A stretch of 64,000 nt of DNA from Malurus cyaneus samueli (GCA_009741485.1 CM019216.1:50855792-50919791); one strand, 5' to 3'; shown: positions 12,101-25,557, numbered from the stretch's first letter. Notes: a model not told the origin generated them from the sequence alone. Translations and numbers: made by a program.

Positions 12101-15100
12101 TATTCGGACAGCCATGAGAAAACAGGTGAGATTTCATGGAACTACCTTTTCCTACAAGCAAAAATTGGTGAGAATTTACCATATCGTTAAAAGGACCATA
12201 CACAAAACTATGCATTTTAAGAACCTAAGATGGCATTAAAAAAAAAAGTTTACTGAAAACAGGAATGACATTTGCTTCTTGCCCCCCCTACAGATTCCGG
12301 GAATTTTCCTGACTGCTGGGACATTTCCAATATGGTCAAGTTTGGCCTTGAAGCAACACCAGCAGCTCACTCAGTACTAGTGGGTGTATTCTATAAGGTC
12401 CCATGGGATTACTCTCCCTATCTCAAATGTTTCCTAATGTAACCTTCCCTTTTTCCATTAGTTTCCAAACCGTATTTTCAAGCTTTTGCCATTAACCATT
12501 TACTGATCAGAACATTCAAGCTCAAAGAGTAAAGTTTTTCTGACTGAAACAGCTTATGTTCTAAGAATAATGCATCAATACTTTTTAAAGTATTTTTAAG
12601 AAACTAGCCATTATGACTAATTCAACATCTTCTACTGACATTCTAGAGAATCTAAGGTATATAATAGCTGAACTTCAGTATTAAATCCTCATATTATAAT
12701 TACACCACTGTTACTAACTAATTGTATAATATTATACCTACTAATTGGCCACAAAAGTCTCAGTATTTAGTTACTGCTGAAAATCCTGATTAACTTTGAT
12801 CTGTGTGCTGACACTGAAGCTACTGCACCATGGCTTTCTCTCCTTTTATTCCTATTCCCAGCTATTGTCTCATATAAAGACACATACAATAGGAATGAAC
12901 AATTGGCAAAATTTAACAGAGACTAAATTAATGGGTCATATTTTGTTTTCTTCCACACTTTTTATTTTATGTGAATACAAATTGATACAGTTGTACAAAA
13001 AAAAGGAATAGGATTGCAACTCAAACAGAAAAGTCCCCAATAAATAGTGTATTAGCTCAGATTTTATTACTGATTATCAGGAAGGTTTTAGAATGGAAAT
13101 TAGAAAAAGACAGGATTCTACCAAAAGACGTCAAATAACAGTAATGAAAACAAGGTATTTTTCAGTTTTACTTCACCATTAGCATGTATATATATTTAAA
13201 ATATAAAGAAGTTGGTCTATAGTCTATAGTAAACTGGGAGAAGCATCAGGAATGTTAAAATCATGACAATTGCCCCAAACTAAAACCTGATTTACTAGAA
13301 AGTCAAACAAGGTAAACTGGGCTTTGATTGCAGAAATTTTGTTTGTTTTAAATTTCTTTCCTTTTTTATTTTATTTTTTTTTAAATTGTTGTATCATTTC
13401 AGCAACTTTGTGAAAGCAGAAATAAAGCAACATTTACTCAAAAAGTAAATATTGAAGGAAGACTCAAAGAGTATCAGAAACCAACCAGGATCCTTTGCAG
13501 AATGCACAAACTGAAATTTCAGTTATTAGTTGATTTAGCTTTCTGAGACTTTAAGTATTTTGATATGATAGCAGAGCATAAAAAACTCTACATATATTTA
13601 AGAACATGAATTCATCTATAAAATTGGAGTCAGCACTGCTCATGTCCTATAAATAATTCTAATGAACATATAAAACAAATTGTTTCTTCAACACTTTTTC
13701 CCCTCTTAGATTAATTTTATTATTGTTCTTACAGCAAACTCCTACTGCAAATAATGAGAAAACTTGTTCATGTCAAATCACTTAGCTGAATCGTGACAGA
13801 CTTAAAATACTACCAAATTTTTTAGTTATAAACACAAAATGATATATTCTTGGATATGCAGTAAGCCATCACTTCATTTGAGTCTCATTTTAGGATGGGG
13901 AAAAAGCCCAGGAAGATAAAACTTATGTAGCCTTAAATTAAAAGAACGATACCATTCAGATCTAAACATCCTGATTAATGTGGGAAAAAAAATCCCAAAT
14001 CAACAATTATTCCAGAGTTACTACCATGTGGTCAATTTTTGTTTTCTCTATACATATTGATACAAAGAAACAAATAGAAATACTTTTCAAGAACTTCTGG
14101 TGAAAGAATTCCTGCAACTTTAGACTATAAATATGCACAGCCCTATACAATGTGTTGTGGAGAGCAATTATTTGGTAGTATATTTTTCATGCTCTTGTTT
14201 TGCTTAGGTCAATAAATTTTTTTCTTCTTGAAACACAGCATAATAAAAAGCAAAACTAACTAACAGTAATGAAGGCTTTCCTATTGCTTTTTACTGTCAG
14301 CCTGATTTGTGGTGAAGTGGTCTACATCTGACACAATCAGGGAAAGATCCATGTAGGACAGGACTAAATACCATACTTTAACAAACATATACTGAAATTG
14401 CTTGGTTTTAACATCAAGAATAGAAATTTTAAAATTGAGGTCTTAGAAAGCTTGTATTACTAACAACTGCAAAACACAAACTTTAAAACTTTCATCAAAC
14501 TGCAGCAAAGCATTTCCAAGAAGTATTTCACGTCAATAAACAACAAATAGGATTTTTTTAGCTGATATGAGTGTTATTAGAGAATGGGTTTGAAAAACAG
14601 CTGCACTAATGCATAAAATAAGATTTAAGTTGTGATAAAGCTTCTAAAAGCCTTAAAAATAAGCTTTTTTTTTAGTCTTTTAGTATTGCAAGATCTGGAA
14701 GGACAGGTGAGTGGTACCCATCCAGTGCTCTATCACAGAATGCAAAAGGACTTGTACACAAGTGATTAAAATACCAAGAATCCTAATGAAATCCACAGTC
14801 AAACAGTGTAGGAACTGACTGATGGACACTGGAAAAATGAAACAGCACAAGAGCAGACAAAAGGCTTCAAGCAGAAGCCTGCATTACCATATGACTTGTA
14901 ATGTGTGTACCACATCAAAAATTGAACAATATATGTTAGACAAAAATAGAAATATTTTCAATCAGCTGGATCTAGGGAATGCTACAACATTGCCACTGTT
15001 TCATCCTTAGATCAATATGAAAGACATACCTAGATGCCTAGCTTTCAAAAAGCCACAAGATTTCAACTGCTCTTCAGAACTCAGACATTCAGCCTGAGCA

Positions 15101-15269
15101 CCCCCACAAATCAGTTGGTTACATCATGCAAAATGTAACACCTACGTTTGCTTGAAAGTGGGGTTCAGAACAACTATTTTCCATTCAGCCCAAGCAATAA
15201 ACACTCAGTATAATGAAAGCAAGTTTTCCCTGTAGAAGAAGATCTTTATAAAAAGACTTGATGCCTTAC
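6179..15269 (-). other. EPB41L2: EPB41L2 intron 3, donor-side 9 kb
   Basis: Long AT-rich intron with no recognisable exon, RNA gene or transposon. Small open frames (for example 7242-7547, 9236-9502, 12796-13011) show no family features. There is a perfect 15-bp inverted repeat at 8058-8095. The donor GTAAGG of exon 3 lies at its right edge. Confidence 0.75.
8058..8095. repeat. Perfect inverted repeat, 15-bp arms, 8-nt loop
   Basis: Positions 8058-8072 (AACTATGTTATTCTG) are exactly complementary to 8081-8095, with loop CATTAAAA. It is AT-rich and could extrude as a cruciform or fold in the pre-mRNA. It could also be a miniature element remnant, but no target-site duplication is obvious. Confidence 0.9.
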
Positions 15270-15482
15270 CTCTAGGTCACAGGTGTATTCTGTGCCATCC
15301 AGAAGCATCACCTTACACTGCAGAGTTTTGATTTTCTTTGGAGACTTCTGAGGAATGTTATCTGTTTTAATTTCAGCTGTCTGCACTTCTTTTGTCTCTC
15401 TTTTTTCTTTTTCTTCTTCTTTTGCTTCATTTTTTTCTGCAACTTCCTCTACTTCTGTTTCTTTACCATCTTCTTTGGGAGG
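15270..15482 (-). CDS. EPB41L2: EPB41L2 exon 3, end of headpiece and start of FERM (residues 155-225)
   Basis: This exon encodes 71 residues, phase 0 at both ends. The first 47 or so are a low-complexity Glu/Lys stretch (VEEVAEKNEAKEEEKEKRET) ending in RETKEVQT, which matches the 4.1G headpiece just before the FERM domain. The remainder (KTLQCKVMLLDGTEYTCDLE) is the first beta-hairpin of the FERM F1 lobe. The acceptor is AATATAG and the donor GAG|GTAAGG. A CTG (15321-15323) and an ATG (15306-15308) sit where the paralogue 4.1R has its internal start codon. The Glu/Lys stretch diverges freely between species, so its length here is not alarming. A plus-strand frame at 15355-15543 is only the shadow of this exon. 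Confidence 0.96.
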
Positions 15483-16497
15483 CTATATTAAAATACAGTT
15501 AAACACAGGAAGGAGGACATTTTTAACTTGTTCATTCCTTTAAAAAGCTCGAATAAATAAGACATTAAGCCTTCATTGAAGTTATGCACATACTGGAAGC
15601 ACAATAAGCAGCATAAGCATTAAGGTCTTCTTTTAGGGACCAGATATGCTTGCTCTCAAGCCATGGAAATTGCCTTTTTTCCCTTTCCTTGAAATGAGGT
15701 TTGTTTTTTTCTTTAAATGTGTTACTGGCTCTCTTCCTAAGAGAAACAAATTTATTAAGAAGCTCCAGGAATTATAGTAAACTAAACTCAAGTGTTTTGA
15801 AAGCCAAGTGATACAGAATCACAGAATGGTTGGAAGGGGTCTCTTGAGATCTAGTCCAATGACCTTAGGGCCACAGAGGGCAGTTTGCCCTGGACTACAT
15901 CCAGCTGCGTTTTGCATATCTTCATAAGGGAAGACTCCACAACATCTCTGGGCAACCTGTTTCAGTGTCTAACTCACCCCTTCACCATCTTAGGAGGCCT
16001 CTCATCTGCACCACCACCACCTGGCTACATCCCTTACCAAGGAAAGGTGCTATCACCATCAAAATAAAAAAGATTTTCTTGCGATTTGAAATGTAATTTC
16101 ATGGGTTTTATTTGGGTCCTTTGCCTTTCGTCATCTAACTGTGTACCACTGAGAAGGGTCTTATCTCCTCTTCCTTCTCTCCACTCAGGTATTAATACAC
16201 ACTGCTCAGATTCCCCCTCATCCTTCTCTTCCCCAGGCTGACCAGTGCCACCTGTCTCAGCTCCTCCCCATACAAAACATTCTCTATATGCCTTCATAAC
16301 CCTAGAGTATGAAGTTTGAATGTTAAGAACTAACATGCAGTGCAGCCTCACAAAAGCAAGACTAGAGCCTAGCAACTGGAATAGCTGTCATTATTTCCCC
16401 AATACGATACCAACAAAGCTTTAGATAAATTAAATAATTCATGAATCAGGTTTCATTAAAATTATTCCAAAATATCTATGAGCCTTCCCACACGTAC
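15483..16497 (-). other. EPB41L2: EPB41L2 intron 2 (about 1 kb)
   Basis: A short intron between the donor CAG|GTACGT of exon 2 and the acceptor AATATAG of exon 3. More than half is a single CR1 copy (15811-16372). The rest is AT-rich with no further features. Confidence 0.85.
15811..16372 (-). mobile_element. CR1 LINE, 3' portion, sense to EPB41L2
   Basis: The plus strand carries the reverse complement of CR1: 'acagaatcacagaatggttggaagggg' at 15813-15839 is the CR1 3' terminus, followed by 'cacaacatctctgggcaacctgtt' and, near 16222-16250, 'tccttctcttccccaggctgacca'. The middle ('agattttcttgcgatttgaaatgtaatttcatg') fits a known CR1 subfamily variant, so I read one element rather than two. It is non-coding and truncated at the 5' end. 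Confidence 0.9.
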
Positions 16498-16959
16498 CTG
16501 TATTTCAGCACTACTAACGGAGTGTTTTTCTTTATTGTCTGCTTCAGCATTCTGCTGGTTTTCAGCTGCTTCTTCCAAGCTCTTTCTTGGCTGAGCCACC
16601 CCTTCTGGTGTCTGACTTTCACTTTCTTCAACTACTTGCTCTTCCCCTCTGGCCTTTTTCTTGGGCTCATCTTTGGGCTCTGCCAAGGTGTATGATTTCT
16701 GTTTCTTAAGCCAAGGGGGAAGGAAACGAGAAATACCCTTGCTTTCAGGTGAAGATTTTTCCTTCTTCTGGCTAGTTGGACTACTTTGGCTAGTTGGCGC
16801 TGGGACAGAAGAATCTTGAGCTTCTCCAGAGGATGTTTCCCTGGACTTTTGATTTTCTGGAGTCTCTGATGCTTCTTCAGACTTGTCCTTGGCTTTGTCT
16901 GGTCCCAGCTGCTCAGAATCTTTCTTTACTTCAGTCTCTGAACCAACTTCAGTTGTCAT
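16498..16959 (-). CDS. EPB41L2: EPB41L2 exon 2, start codon and headpiece (residues 1-154)
   Basis: This exon encodes the first 154 residues of protein 4.1G, starting MTTEVGSETEVKKDSEQLG, which matches the vertebrate 4.1G N-terminus. It is the variable headpiece: acidic, Ser/Pro/Lys-rich and probably disordered, with one conserved island (ISRFLPPWLKKQKSYTL, residues 76-92) shared with mammalian 4.1G. The ATG at 16957-16959 is chosen by homology; the frame stays open upstream only through the 14 exonic bases and into the intron. The acceptor is TTCTTTTAG at 16974, with a possible branch site TAACTAAAC upstream, and the donor is CAG|GTACGT. In mammals 4.1G links membrane proteins to the cytoskeleton and was first found as a partner of FKBP13. 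Plus-strand frames at 16441-16695 and 16794-17003 are shadows. Confidence 0.97.
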
Positions 16960-16973
16960 TATCACAACTGACA
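16960..16973 (-). other. EPB41L2: EPB41L2 exon 2, 5' UTR portion
   Basis: These are fourteen bases (TGTCAGTTGTGATA) between the splice acceptor and the start codon. They contain no in-frame stop, so any upstream exon joined here in the right frame could extend the protein (see the first-exon entry). Confidence 0.85.
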
Positions 16974-19900
16974 CTAAAAGAAGCAAAATTAAAAACAGTT
17001 TAGTTATGTAGCATCATACTTTTACTGACTAATTATTTGAAGTAATTTGTGGTAATTTAGAAACTCTTGTAGATTATTAAACTTACTATGGTCAAAGAAA
17101 CATTCCTTTTCAATTTTCCACTTCACAAGTAAGACCAGTAAGCTAAAACTTAGCGATCTGCAGATAAAATATCTACAGTTTCCTTCTTCTTGATAAAATT
17201 TTAAGTGTGCTCACTGAAAGGCATTTGTTTTGTTATAAATTACTCCTAATATTATTGGCCAAGATTATTTCAGAAGTAACTTCAGTTTTCTTTCTACTGA
17301 GCTCCTTGGTTGAGCCAGAAACTGAAATTTCAGAAGAGTATCCACCTTTCTAGTAAAACTGGTAGATACAACCCCAACACTGCTTGGTGACACTTTCCAA
17401 CTTAAAAGAAATCACTGGAAGTTGAAGAGAAAGATTACCAAAGAATAGGACAAAAGGATGGTGAGCATTATACTGAGTATAACAGATTTGGAAATTACAA
17501 GTCAGTGATCCTGTTGAAATCACTCATAATGCTGGGGAACATAATTAAGAATTATTGGAATTAACATATGGGGAACATAAACATTAACATTTTTAATTAA
17601 GGTAAAAATTTTGTTCTTAATAAGGCATTTACCATTCAACATAAAATCATATATAACTCTTATACTCTCATAATTTCTGCCTACTCTTCATTCAGTAAAA
17701 TTAAAAACAAATCATAATACTGTAACAACAAGATATGCAATAATAACGTTTAATCTTAACATTATTCGTATTTATTGAAAAAATACTAACTAGACTAAAT
17801 AAATACTGTTGTCTGTGTGGCACTGTATTTTGCTGCGTTGCTTCAAAAGTGTAGTATAACTATTTTTTCCAATTTAATGAAGTGAGACAAAAATAAGCAC
17901 ACAAAGGTCCAACAAAAGTTTACAATGATTAGATTTCCTTAGTCCCCACTGGTGTTTACTTCAAATCTTCTGAAAATAATTAGTTTTAAACTCATTTGTT
18001 TGTCTAGCCTAAAGTTTAGCAGGTTAGTTACAATCACATTTATATCTTATAACATGGGACCCTCTCCATTATAATTGATTATCATCAATGCATACCATTA
18101 GAGGCAGGAGGCTCTTAGTTCAGGACTCTTGCTGAACTCAACAGCCCCTGCCCCCACCGCTGCCCAAAAAAGAGTCAAGAAGGTTGTCTAGGTCAGACTT
18201 GATGCAATTAACTTGCACAGCGCTTTAAAGGGCACTTGAAGCCAGTTGGAAACTAGTTTAGATCACAAGGCACCAGGTCTCCAAAGCACATCTATAGGCA
18301 GTCAGAAATAGTTAAACTAAGCCATGCCACAGGATGCAAAAAAACGAAAGGAAGTTAATGGATGTCTAAATATACAAGAGAAGCCATTCTGGCCAAAGAG
18401 ATGAACAATATTGAGCGAAAGGAAACACCATCTTGACAGTTATCTTACTAAGAAGCATAGACATAGAAGCCTTGAACTATACAGGCAAATTCACATCAAG
18501 CATCTTGAGACCAAAGTAGCTACGTGGTGTGTGTGGGTTTTTTGTTCATCACTTAACATTTCGCGATCTAAAACCAAAGCATTCCCCAATGGGGAATTAA
18601 ATTAAAAGTTAGTATCTTTGCTGCTAGAGACTTCTGAATACATTTCAAGTAAATGTTACAGTTATGAAGCAATTTCTATCCTTCAAGTTTTAATGCTGCT
18701 AATAAAGCTTGTTGTGATTGAGTATTAAATGTTATGTAAGTACTATTTATCTCAGAGGTAACAGGCCTCTGAAAGGTAGGTTTCCATTTGACTGTTGAAA
18801 TTAAAGAATTTGCTACTTAAAGCCATATGTTAGTATGCTTGTTTTCAAGCTACTACCACCCAAATTACATTTTTCTATCACCTCTGTATCTTACACAGAA
18901 ATGTTGTTGTTCTTTCCTAATGGTAGATATCTATCTTATTAACATAATAATGTAAAGCTTTATTAGCCAAAGGAAAAATAAACAATATCTAGAAAATCAA
19001 ACTTAACTTTTCCTGAAAAAAAATCAAAGCTTCTGCTGATCAGAGAGTATCAATCCACTCTGCTTAATAAATTCATAAGGGAGGTCTCATAATTAACAGA
19101 GAGGGTGGTGATTTTTTTCTCATACATCTCTGAGAAAGAACCAATTTTTTTCTCAGCAAGTAGCTAAAACAATTTTACAAGACTTTATAAGCAAATCTTC
19201 AAAGAAGTTACAGGAAAGGCACTATTTGCCTGCACTTTTCAAAATATCCAAAAATGCATGAAATTCATGTACAAAGTTATAAAAAACATACCACTCTCAA
19301 AATTAGTGTCACAATTTTATTACACAGTCAAAAAGGAGCTATCTCCAGAAAATTCCTTAAACCTCAGCAAAGCAAGTCAACCCATAGAACAACATCATAG
19401 AAATGTGTTTGACAATAAAAGAAACTGAGGATACCAAGTCATACATTTTAACTGATGAAATTTAGACAGGATAGCAGTGGCTGGTAGAAACTTGTTCAGT
19501 GTGAAACAACAAAGGTTCTGCATCTCCAAGTGTCCATTTTTCATAATCATAGTTACAAGGAGAACTTGGCTTTATACTGCAGAAGCAAGGGAAACCTGTT
19601 ACAGCCCCTGTCTGCATAGGTCTGTCCATGTTCACTTAACGCCTTCATTTGATGCCCACAGCAGGAGGGATTTTTTTCATGAGCTCAATTTCCTATAAGC
19701 TTGCAACTTCCGAGCTTTTTCAGGGGGGAGGGGAGAAAGAGAGAGAAGAGGAACAGACGAGAACCCTAAAAAAACGAAACACACTTCTCTGCTGAGCCTA
19801 TGTGCTTCTTTATACTCGCAGCAGTATCTGAATTAATGGTGAAGAGGTGGATGAGTTAACTAAACAAGGGCACTGACTAAGAGTGTAAGTTACAGTCTTC

Positions 19901-21198
19901 CCAAAATATCATCTTTACCACATTAGCTTGATACATTTCTTTTTTTCCAGAGTTGCATGTTGGTTCAAGAATTGGGTATCCCTTGAGAAACACAAAATTG
20001 GGTCTCACACTCCCTATCTCAATGCTCTGTCAGATCCTCCAGCTTTGTAGCTGGAGAAAAAACAGAGATAGCGAGGGACAAAACGCTGGAGTTCTGCCAT
20101 CGATCTGTTCTTTCAGTTTGTAAAGCCTCTCCTGTTACCTTCACTATAGTCAAGCAATCAAGAAACCAGGCTTTCTGAAAGTGGCCTTTTCCTCATTCCC
20201 TCCCTACACCAACAGGGAAGACCTCACAGCTCTGAGCCTAACAGCCAACAGTGAGGCAGAAAGAAAATGTAAACAGGCAGCAGACACCATTTGTCTCAGA
20301 AGTGGTATCGGAAAGAAAAAAATCAAATGAGATTGAAAATTTAGAGTTTTCAACTTCAACTGTATGTTTTCTCACTTTCCTGTCTCCAAGTAAACTCTCA
20401 TTTGTTCTTGTTACACAGCATGAGCACAATACATACTTTGCCCCTACAATTTTTCATAAGGTCCCAAACAACTGCAGCAGGAAAGGGTTCTCCTTATCTC
20501 AACTTTTTTTGTATTACAAGGCAGCATTAAATCTGTGCTTCATTTTGAATTGAGAAAGGAGAATAAGAATTTTGCAGCTAGAGTAGACAAAAGAGAAGGA
20601 ACCTTACGGTGATGCTCAAATAAAGGATCATCAATGTCTGAACAGAGAAAAGAAAAATGTTGGTAGGTTTTGCAATTGACATTAAACCCATGCACATTAA
20701 ACAACAAGTGAAAACAGCTGTATCTTTTGAAATCTTCCAGAAACCTTGGCTCATGCAGACTGAATGACTACCTAAACTGCAAGAATCAAGATGGGGATGG
20801 GATGGCAAAAAAAGTACTGTAAAACACTTCACAATTTCTGAAGAGAAAGTAAACTTGTTAAAACAGATCCCACTTCTACAGGAGGCAGATGATCTGCCCC
20901 ATTCCTAACTCTACCAACGTCCCCAAGCAAGGGTGCTAACCACAACCAAAGACAACAAATATTCTCACTCCTTTCTATTCATCTCTTCCTCTCTCTTTTT
21001 ATTGTACTGAGAAGACACTTGTGCTAGCCAGAACTCACAGCTGAAAGCAGAAAAGGATGCTGCATTCTTTCTTCATGCTCCTTCCTCTCAAATATATAGA
21101 TTGGTCAGATGGTTGATTCCTTTCTTCCAGTTTCTAGAATAAATTCTTATAATGTAGTTTTCTGGCCAAAATGATTCCTGCCACCATAGACAAACTAG

Positions 21199-21216
21199 AA
21201 AAAAAAAAAAAAAAAA
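21199..21216 (+). repeat. Poly-A tract followed by a purine tract
   Basis: An uninterrupted run of 18 A, then a GGAAAAAAGAGAGAGAGGG-type purine stretch. No retrotransposed sequence was recognised to its left, so I treat it as simple sequence rather than a retrogene tail. Confidence 0.8.
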
Positions 21217-24200
21217 GGAAAAAAGAGAGAGAGGGAAAGAAAAGCGTAGCTCAAAGATCACAGACAACATTAAAACCAAGTGCAGTGAAATGAATTTTTC
21301 TATGATGATGAATGTTTTAATTCAGTGCTTCTGTTACAGTATTTCTTATTTATCAGCACAGAGGAACAAATCCAGATCCTTTTCCCATACATTTCTGAAT
21401 CTCATTTTACTTATTTTCTGAGTATACAAAAGTAGGAAAAGACAGTCCTACATTTGTTTCTTCCTTTTTCAATTTGTCACTGAAATTCATAGCAAACTCA
21501 AGAAATAAAAATTGCTTTGATAGTTGTATCTCCATCAGTCTGCTAGGATTCACAGGGAAACCATCATGGCATAGAAGCAAAAGGAAAAAAATCAACCTAC
21601 TTCTACAGAAATAAATTACAGCTCAGTGCACTAAAAGCCAAAGTGTGTCTGTGCAAGTCATGTAATTTTCCGGACCATCATAGTATTAATAATTTATTTT
21701 TTAAATCGCTACCTTCATGAATATTCCAAATATTTATCTCGCATGGGTTACATATAAAAAAACCAAAAAAGATATTAAAAAAATTCTAACATCTGAAAAA
21801 TATACACAAAAACCTGAAACAAGGTCATGTGTATTTCAACTGCCTAAAACAAAGCAAAAAAGCTCCCAAATAAAGTTGTTTATTTCTTGTCATATTATTG
21901 ATCTGAAGCTCGACAGAAGCCTGATCTGCATTTCACAGTTGCATCATTCATGCTTCCTGCTTTCAACAAGATTTGTTGATATAAAAGCTATAAAGAAGTA
22001 AAATCCTAGCTGGAATAATTATTCATATTTTAGAGTGTAAAAACCAGTTTAACTAGTAGGTAATATCTGAGGAAGTCGGTACTACAACTAGATTTTTTCA
22101 AAAACATAAATCAATTATTTTCTGTAGAGTACAATAATTTATACTTCAAATCTGGCTGAAAGTAGTAATTAAACAATTTATTTTAGATTTCTGCTAGATG
22201 TTAAAACTTGTATTTTATCACTGACATGTAAAAAAGAAAACTCATGCTATACCATGATTCTGTGTAGCATCATTTTGCCAAAGTTGCCAATATAACCTGC
22301 ACACATTCTATCAGCAGACAAAGCAAAAAGTAAATCCAGTTTCTCCTTTTAGTCATTATTTAGATGGATTACTATAATTGCAAAGACATGGAGTGCTCTG
22401 AACATCAAGGAATAAAATGACAACTAAAGAATGAACTTTTCAGTTCTGGGATCCTTAAGAAAGCAAAAACACTCCTAAAATTGGCTTAGATCTGCAACAT
22501 TTGCAACATACAGCTCCCAATTAAATATTGTTCTGAGGTCAAATACCAACCAAAAAAAGTCCCAGTTCTCCTACAGGAACTTACCAAAGTGTTTATACAT
22601 ACAAACATACTTTAAAAACTGAATGCAATAATTTGGATTTTATTCATTTTTAAGCACATTCCTAAAACAAAATAGATGAAACAAAAGTCAAAAATCAAAT
22701 TTATCAAACTACTGAGTATGATAAAAAAGAGTTACAACAGAAAAAAACAGAGTTAATGGATACATGTTTAGTACATACAAAATCCTATTTTTAAATGATT
22801 AATCAAAGATGGTACATAGCAATTGAACCCAAACCTAAGCATTTACACAGTGGACTGTTCCAGTTTGCTCCTTCCCTGATGATCACTGTGCACAAAAATC
22901 AAGGCTAACTACAGAGGCTGAAGAGACAGACTGCAGACTCGGCTTTTTTTTGTGAGTCTCTGCAGTAGCCACAGGGCAGAAGCCTGTCAGAGTCCATTGG
23001 TTTCCCAGGCTGTGACAAAACCACCAGAGCTGGGGCCTGGACTGATCTCATACTGTCAGGGCTCTACTTTGCAAGTGCAGAAGGTTAATATATTGAAAAA
23101 AGGCAACCAAGAACAACCCCATGCGACATATAGCCAAAAAACCCCAAATTTCCTCTTTTAAAGCTTCACAGTTCATGGAGAAACCTTAAGCAAGAATCCA
23201 GGAGAATAGATAACTAAATCTGTATTGATTCAGACCTTTGCCTTTGTAACAATAGCTCCTAGTGAAAACCTTTTCCAAATGTAACCCAGAGAAGAATTGC
23301 CCTTTCTCCTGATGATTCGGCTTCAGCTTCCTCCTAAACTGGGAACTTACTCACAAGGAGGTAACCAGGTGAGTGAACTGACAATGCCAGTCTGAGTGTT
23401 GGTCAGCAGATGGTGCCATAATAGCTCTGAAAGTCAGTAGCACATTTCAAAGATCAAACTTCAAACAGCAACAATACTCCAATTTCAAGTGTAATTTACA
23501 AATTATGACAAGTAATGGAATGCTTTCATAGAAGTATTAACTTATTCAAATAACTATAATTTCAGAGCCAAACAGTGAATCACAACTCCATGACAATACA
23601 AATAAGTTACATGTGTACCTGAACATGTGCGGGTCTAAATGCATACACATATTCATATAATATCTAAGCTTATCTCCAAGAGTAGAAATGGCACAGTGGC
23701 ATCCTCCAAAAGGAACCTATGTCTGTCAAATCTAGTTTCCAGAGACTTACAGACATGCCACAAGCTAGCAGCCCCTGAGCTAATAGAAACTACACTCATA
23801 AGTATCATTTGATCTAGATAATGAAGTCACTATTCAAAATAAGTATTTTATTAGTCTTCATGTTTATATCCATGCCACCATATGCTTGATAATTTGCAAA
23901 CGTGCACTATTTCCCTCCCAAACACAATTCTCGTCCTTCGTTAAATATTGAAATTTCTAGAACTAATTTTTATACTGTGAGAAAATTATTGTTGTGCAAC
24001 CATTCCTTGCAATACACAGAATACAGAGCACTCACCACAAAAACATGGACAAGTTTCTATATAGGATGCTGAGAATTTATAAGGTAGTTCTGAAACAACA
24101 ACGTAAGACAAGTACTAGTGTAATTCTGAAGGTTGCTGTGAAGCCAAAGAAAAGAATCTAGGATATAGACAGCAAATTAAATGTGACAGAAAAAACTACT

Positions 24201-25557
24201 TCTGTCTAAAACTGCAAAGGGAGTATCTCCAGTTTAGATAGAGTATTTTCACAATACAACTATTATACTGACAAATTTAAGTAAAGCAGCTCTAGGGAAG
24301 TCACTTCAACTCTTTGTAAACTCAAATTACAGCCTGGAACATTACTATTTCTCAAAATCCTTTTTCCTGTTAAAGCAGCACAATACACACCTATTACTTG
24401 CCACCCAACTGCTCCAACTTTTCCTAAAACACTTGCTGCAGGCCATCTCCATTTTGCCTGTTGAATAACTTGGTTACTGCAATCCCTATACACAGGTAAA
24501 TCAGCTGAAGGAATACAGTCCTCCAGAAAGGAAAGATAATACTACAAGACATGAAAATCAGTGAGAATTCTTTAAAAGCTACTTTGTTAAAATTTATCTC
24601 CTGACACTATGCAGCAGTCTAAAAATGTGTAATTAAACACGGAAAGTTAATACTGGAAAGTGCTGTTTCCCAAACTAAATTAAATTAATTGAAAACTGCA
24701 TCATCTTTGTAACAGCACCTGCAGAACATGTAAAGCTCAACCCAAAGACTTTCCAGAATATCAGAACATTAATACCTTTCAAGTGTTACATGTAGCCAAG
24801 TTGCGATGCCCACATTGGAATCTGAGACTACATTTAAGCAAATATACATCCTGCAGCTCTCTCGGTGCTATCTCTGCCATATCCACTGATTACAGAAATC
24901 TGTTTCTTCTGTATTTTCAAACTACAAATACACTACTATATCAAGGCAAAAAATAAGTCACAAACAGCAAATTAATTCAAATAAAGAAATTTGTCTTTGC
25001 CAGAGAATATTTGCACAAATATAATCTGTTTAACAAGATAGCTTTGTGCTCTTCCGCAGCACTGAAAAAATGTTGTAATCTGATGAGAATCCAACAGACG
25101 TTTTGAAAAGCTTTATTGAACAAGTGACCCCACCCAGGCCCTGACACTGCTAGAGAAGGCCATGCTCAAGTGGAAAAACGGAATTTAGTTCCAAATTCAT
25201 TCCAGCAGACAGAAAATGAACACGGGTCAAGAGACAGCTCCGTTTTCCTGTTATCTGTACAACAAACTAAGAAAAACACAGTTTTTGAGAAAAATCTCGG
25301 CTCTATTTTTAAAATCAACTTTGCAAGTTTACAATGGGTTTTGATTGTTCACAGTAAACCCTCATGGTAACCACAATTTTAGAGATTAAAACCAGAAGTG
25401 AGTATTCATTTTTTCTGAGCAATGCTGTCCCTCCAATCTCCATTCCTATCCTTCCACTCTATCCCACCTTGCCAAATGGCTGTTTCTATGACAGTCACAC
25501 AATTTCACTGAAGCACAGGCAAGCATTTAATTTTTTCCAGTTCTTAATAAAGAAGCT

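Noticed and set aside
15355..15543. Plus-strand 62-codon frame rich in Ser and Phe
   Set aside because: It is the antisense shadow of the Glu/Lys-rich EPB41L2 exon 3.
16960..16986. Upstream Met (MLLLVSVVI) in frame with the main ATG
   Set aside because: That ATG at 16984-16986 lies upstream of the splice acceptor (AG at 16974-16975), so it is intronic in the spliced message.
16441..17003. Plus-strand frames of 84 and 69 codons
   Set aside because: Both are antisense shadows of exon 2, whose minus-strand frame is clearly the homologous one.
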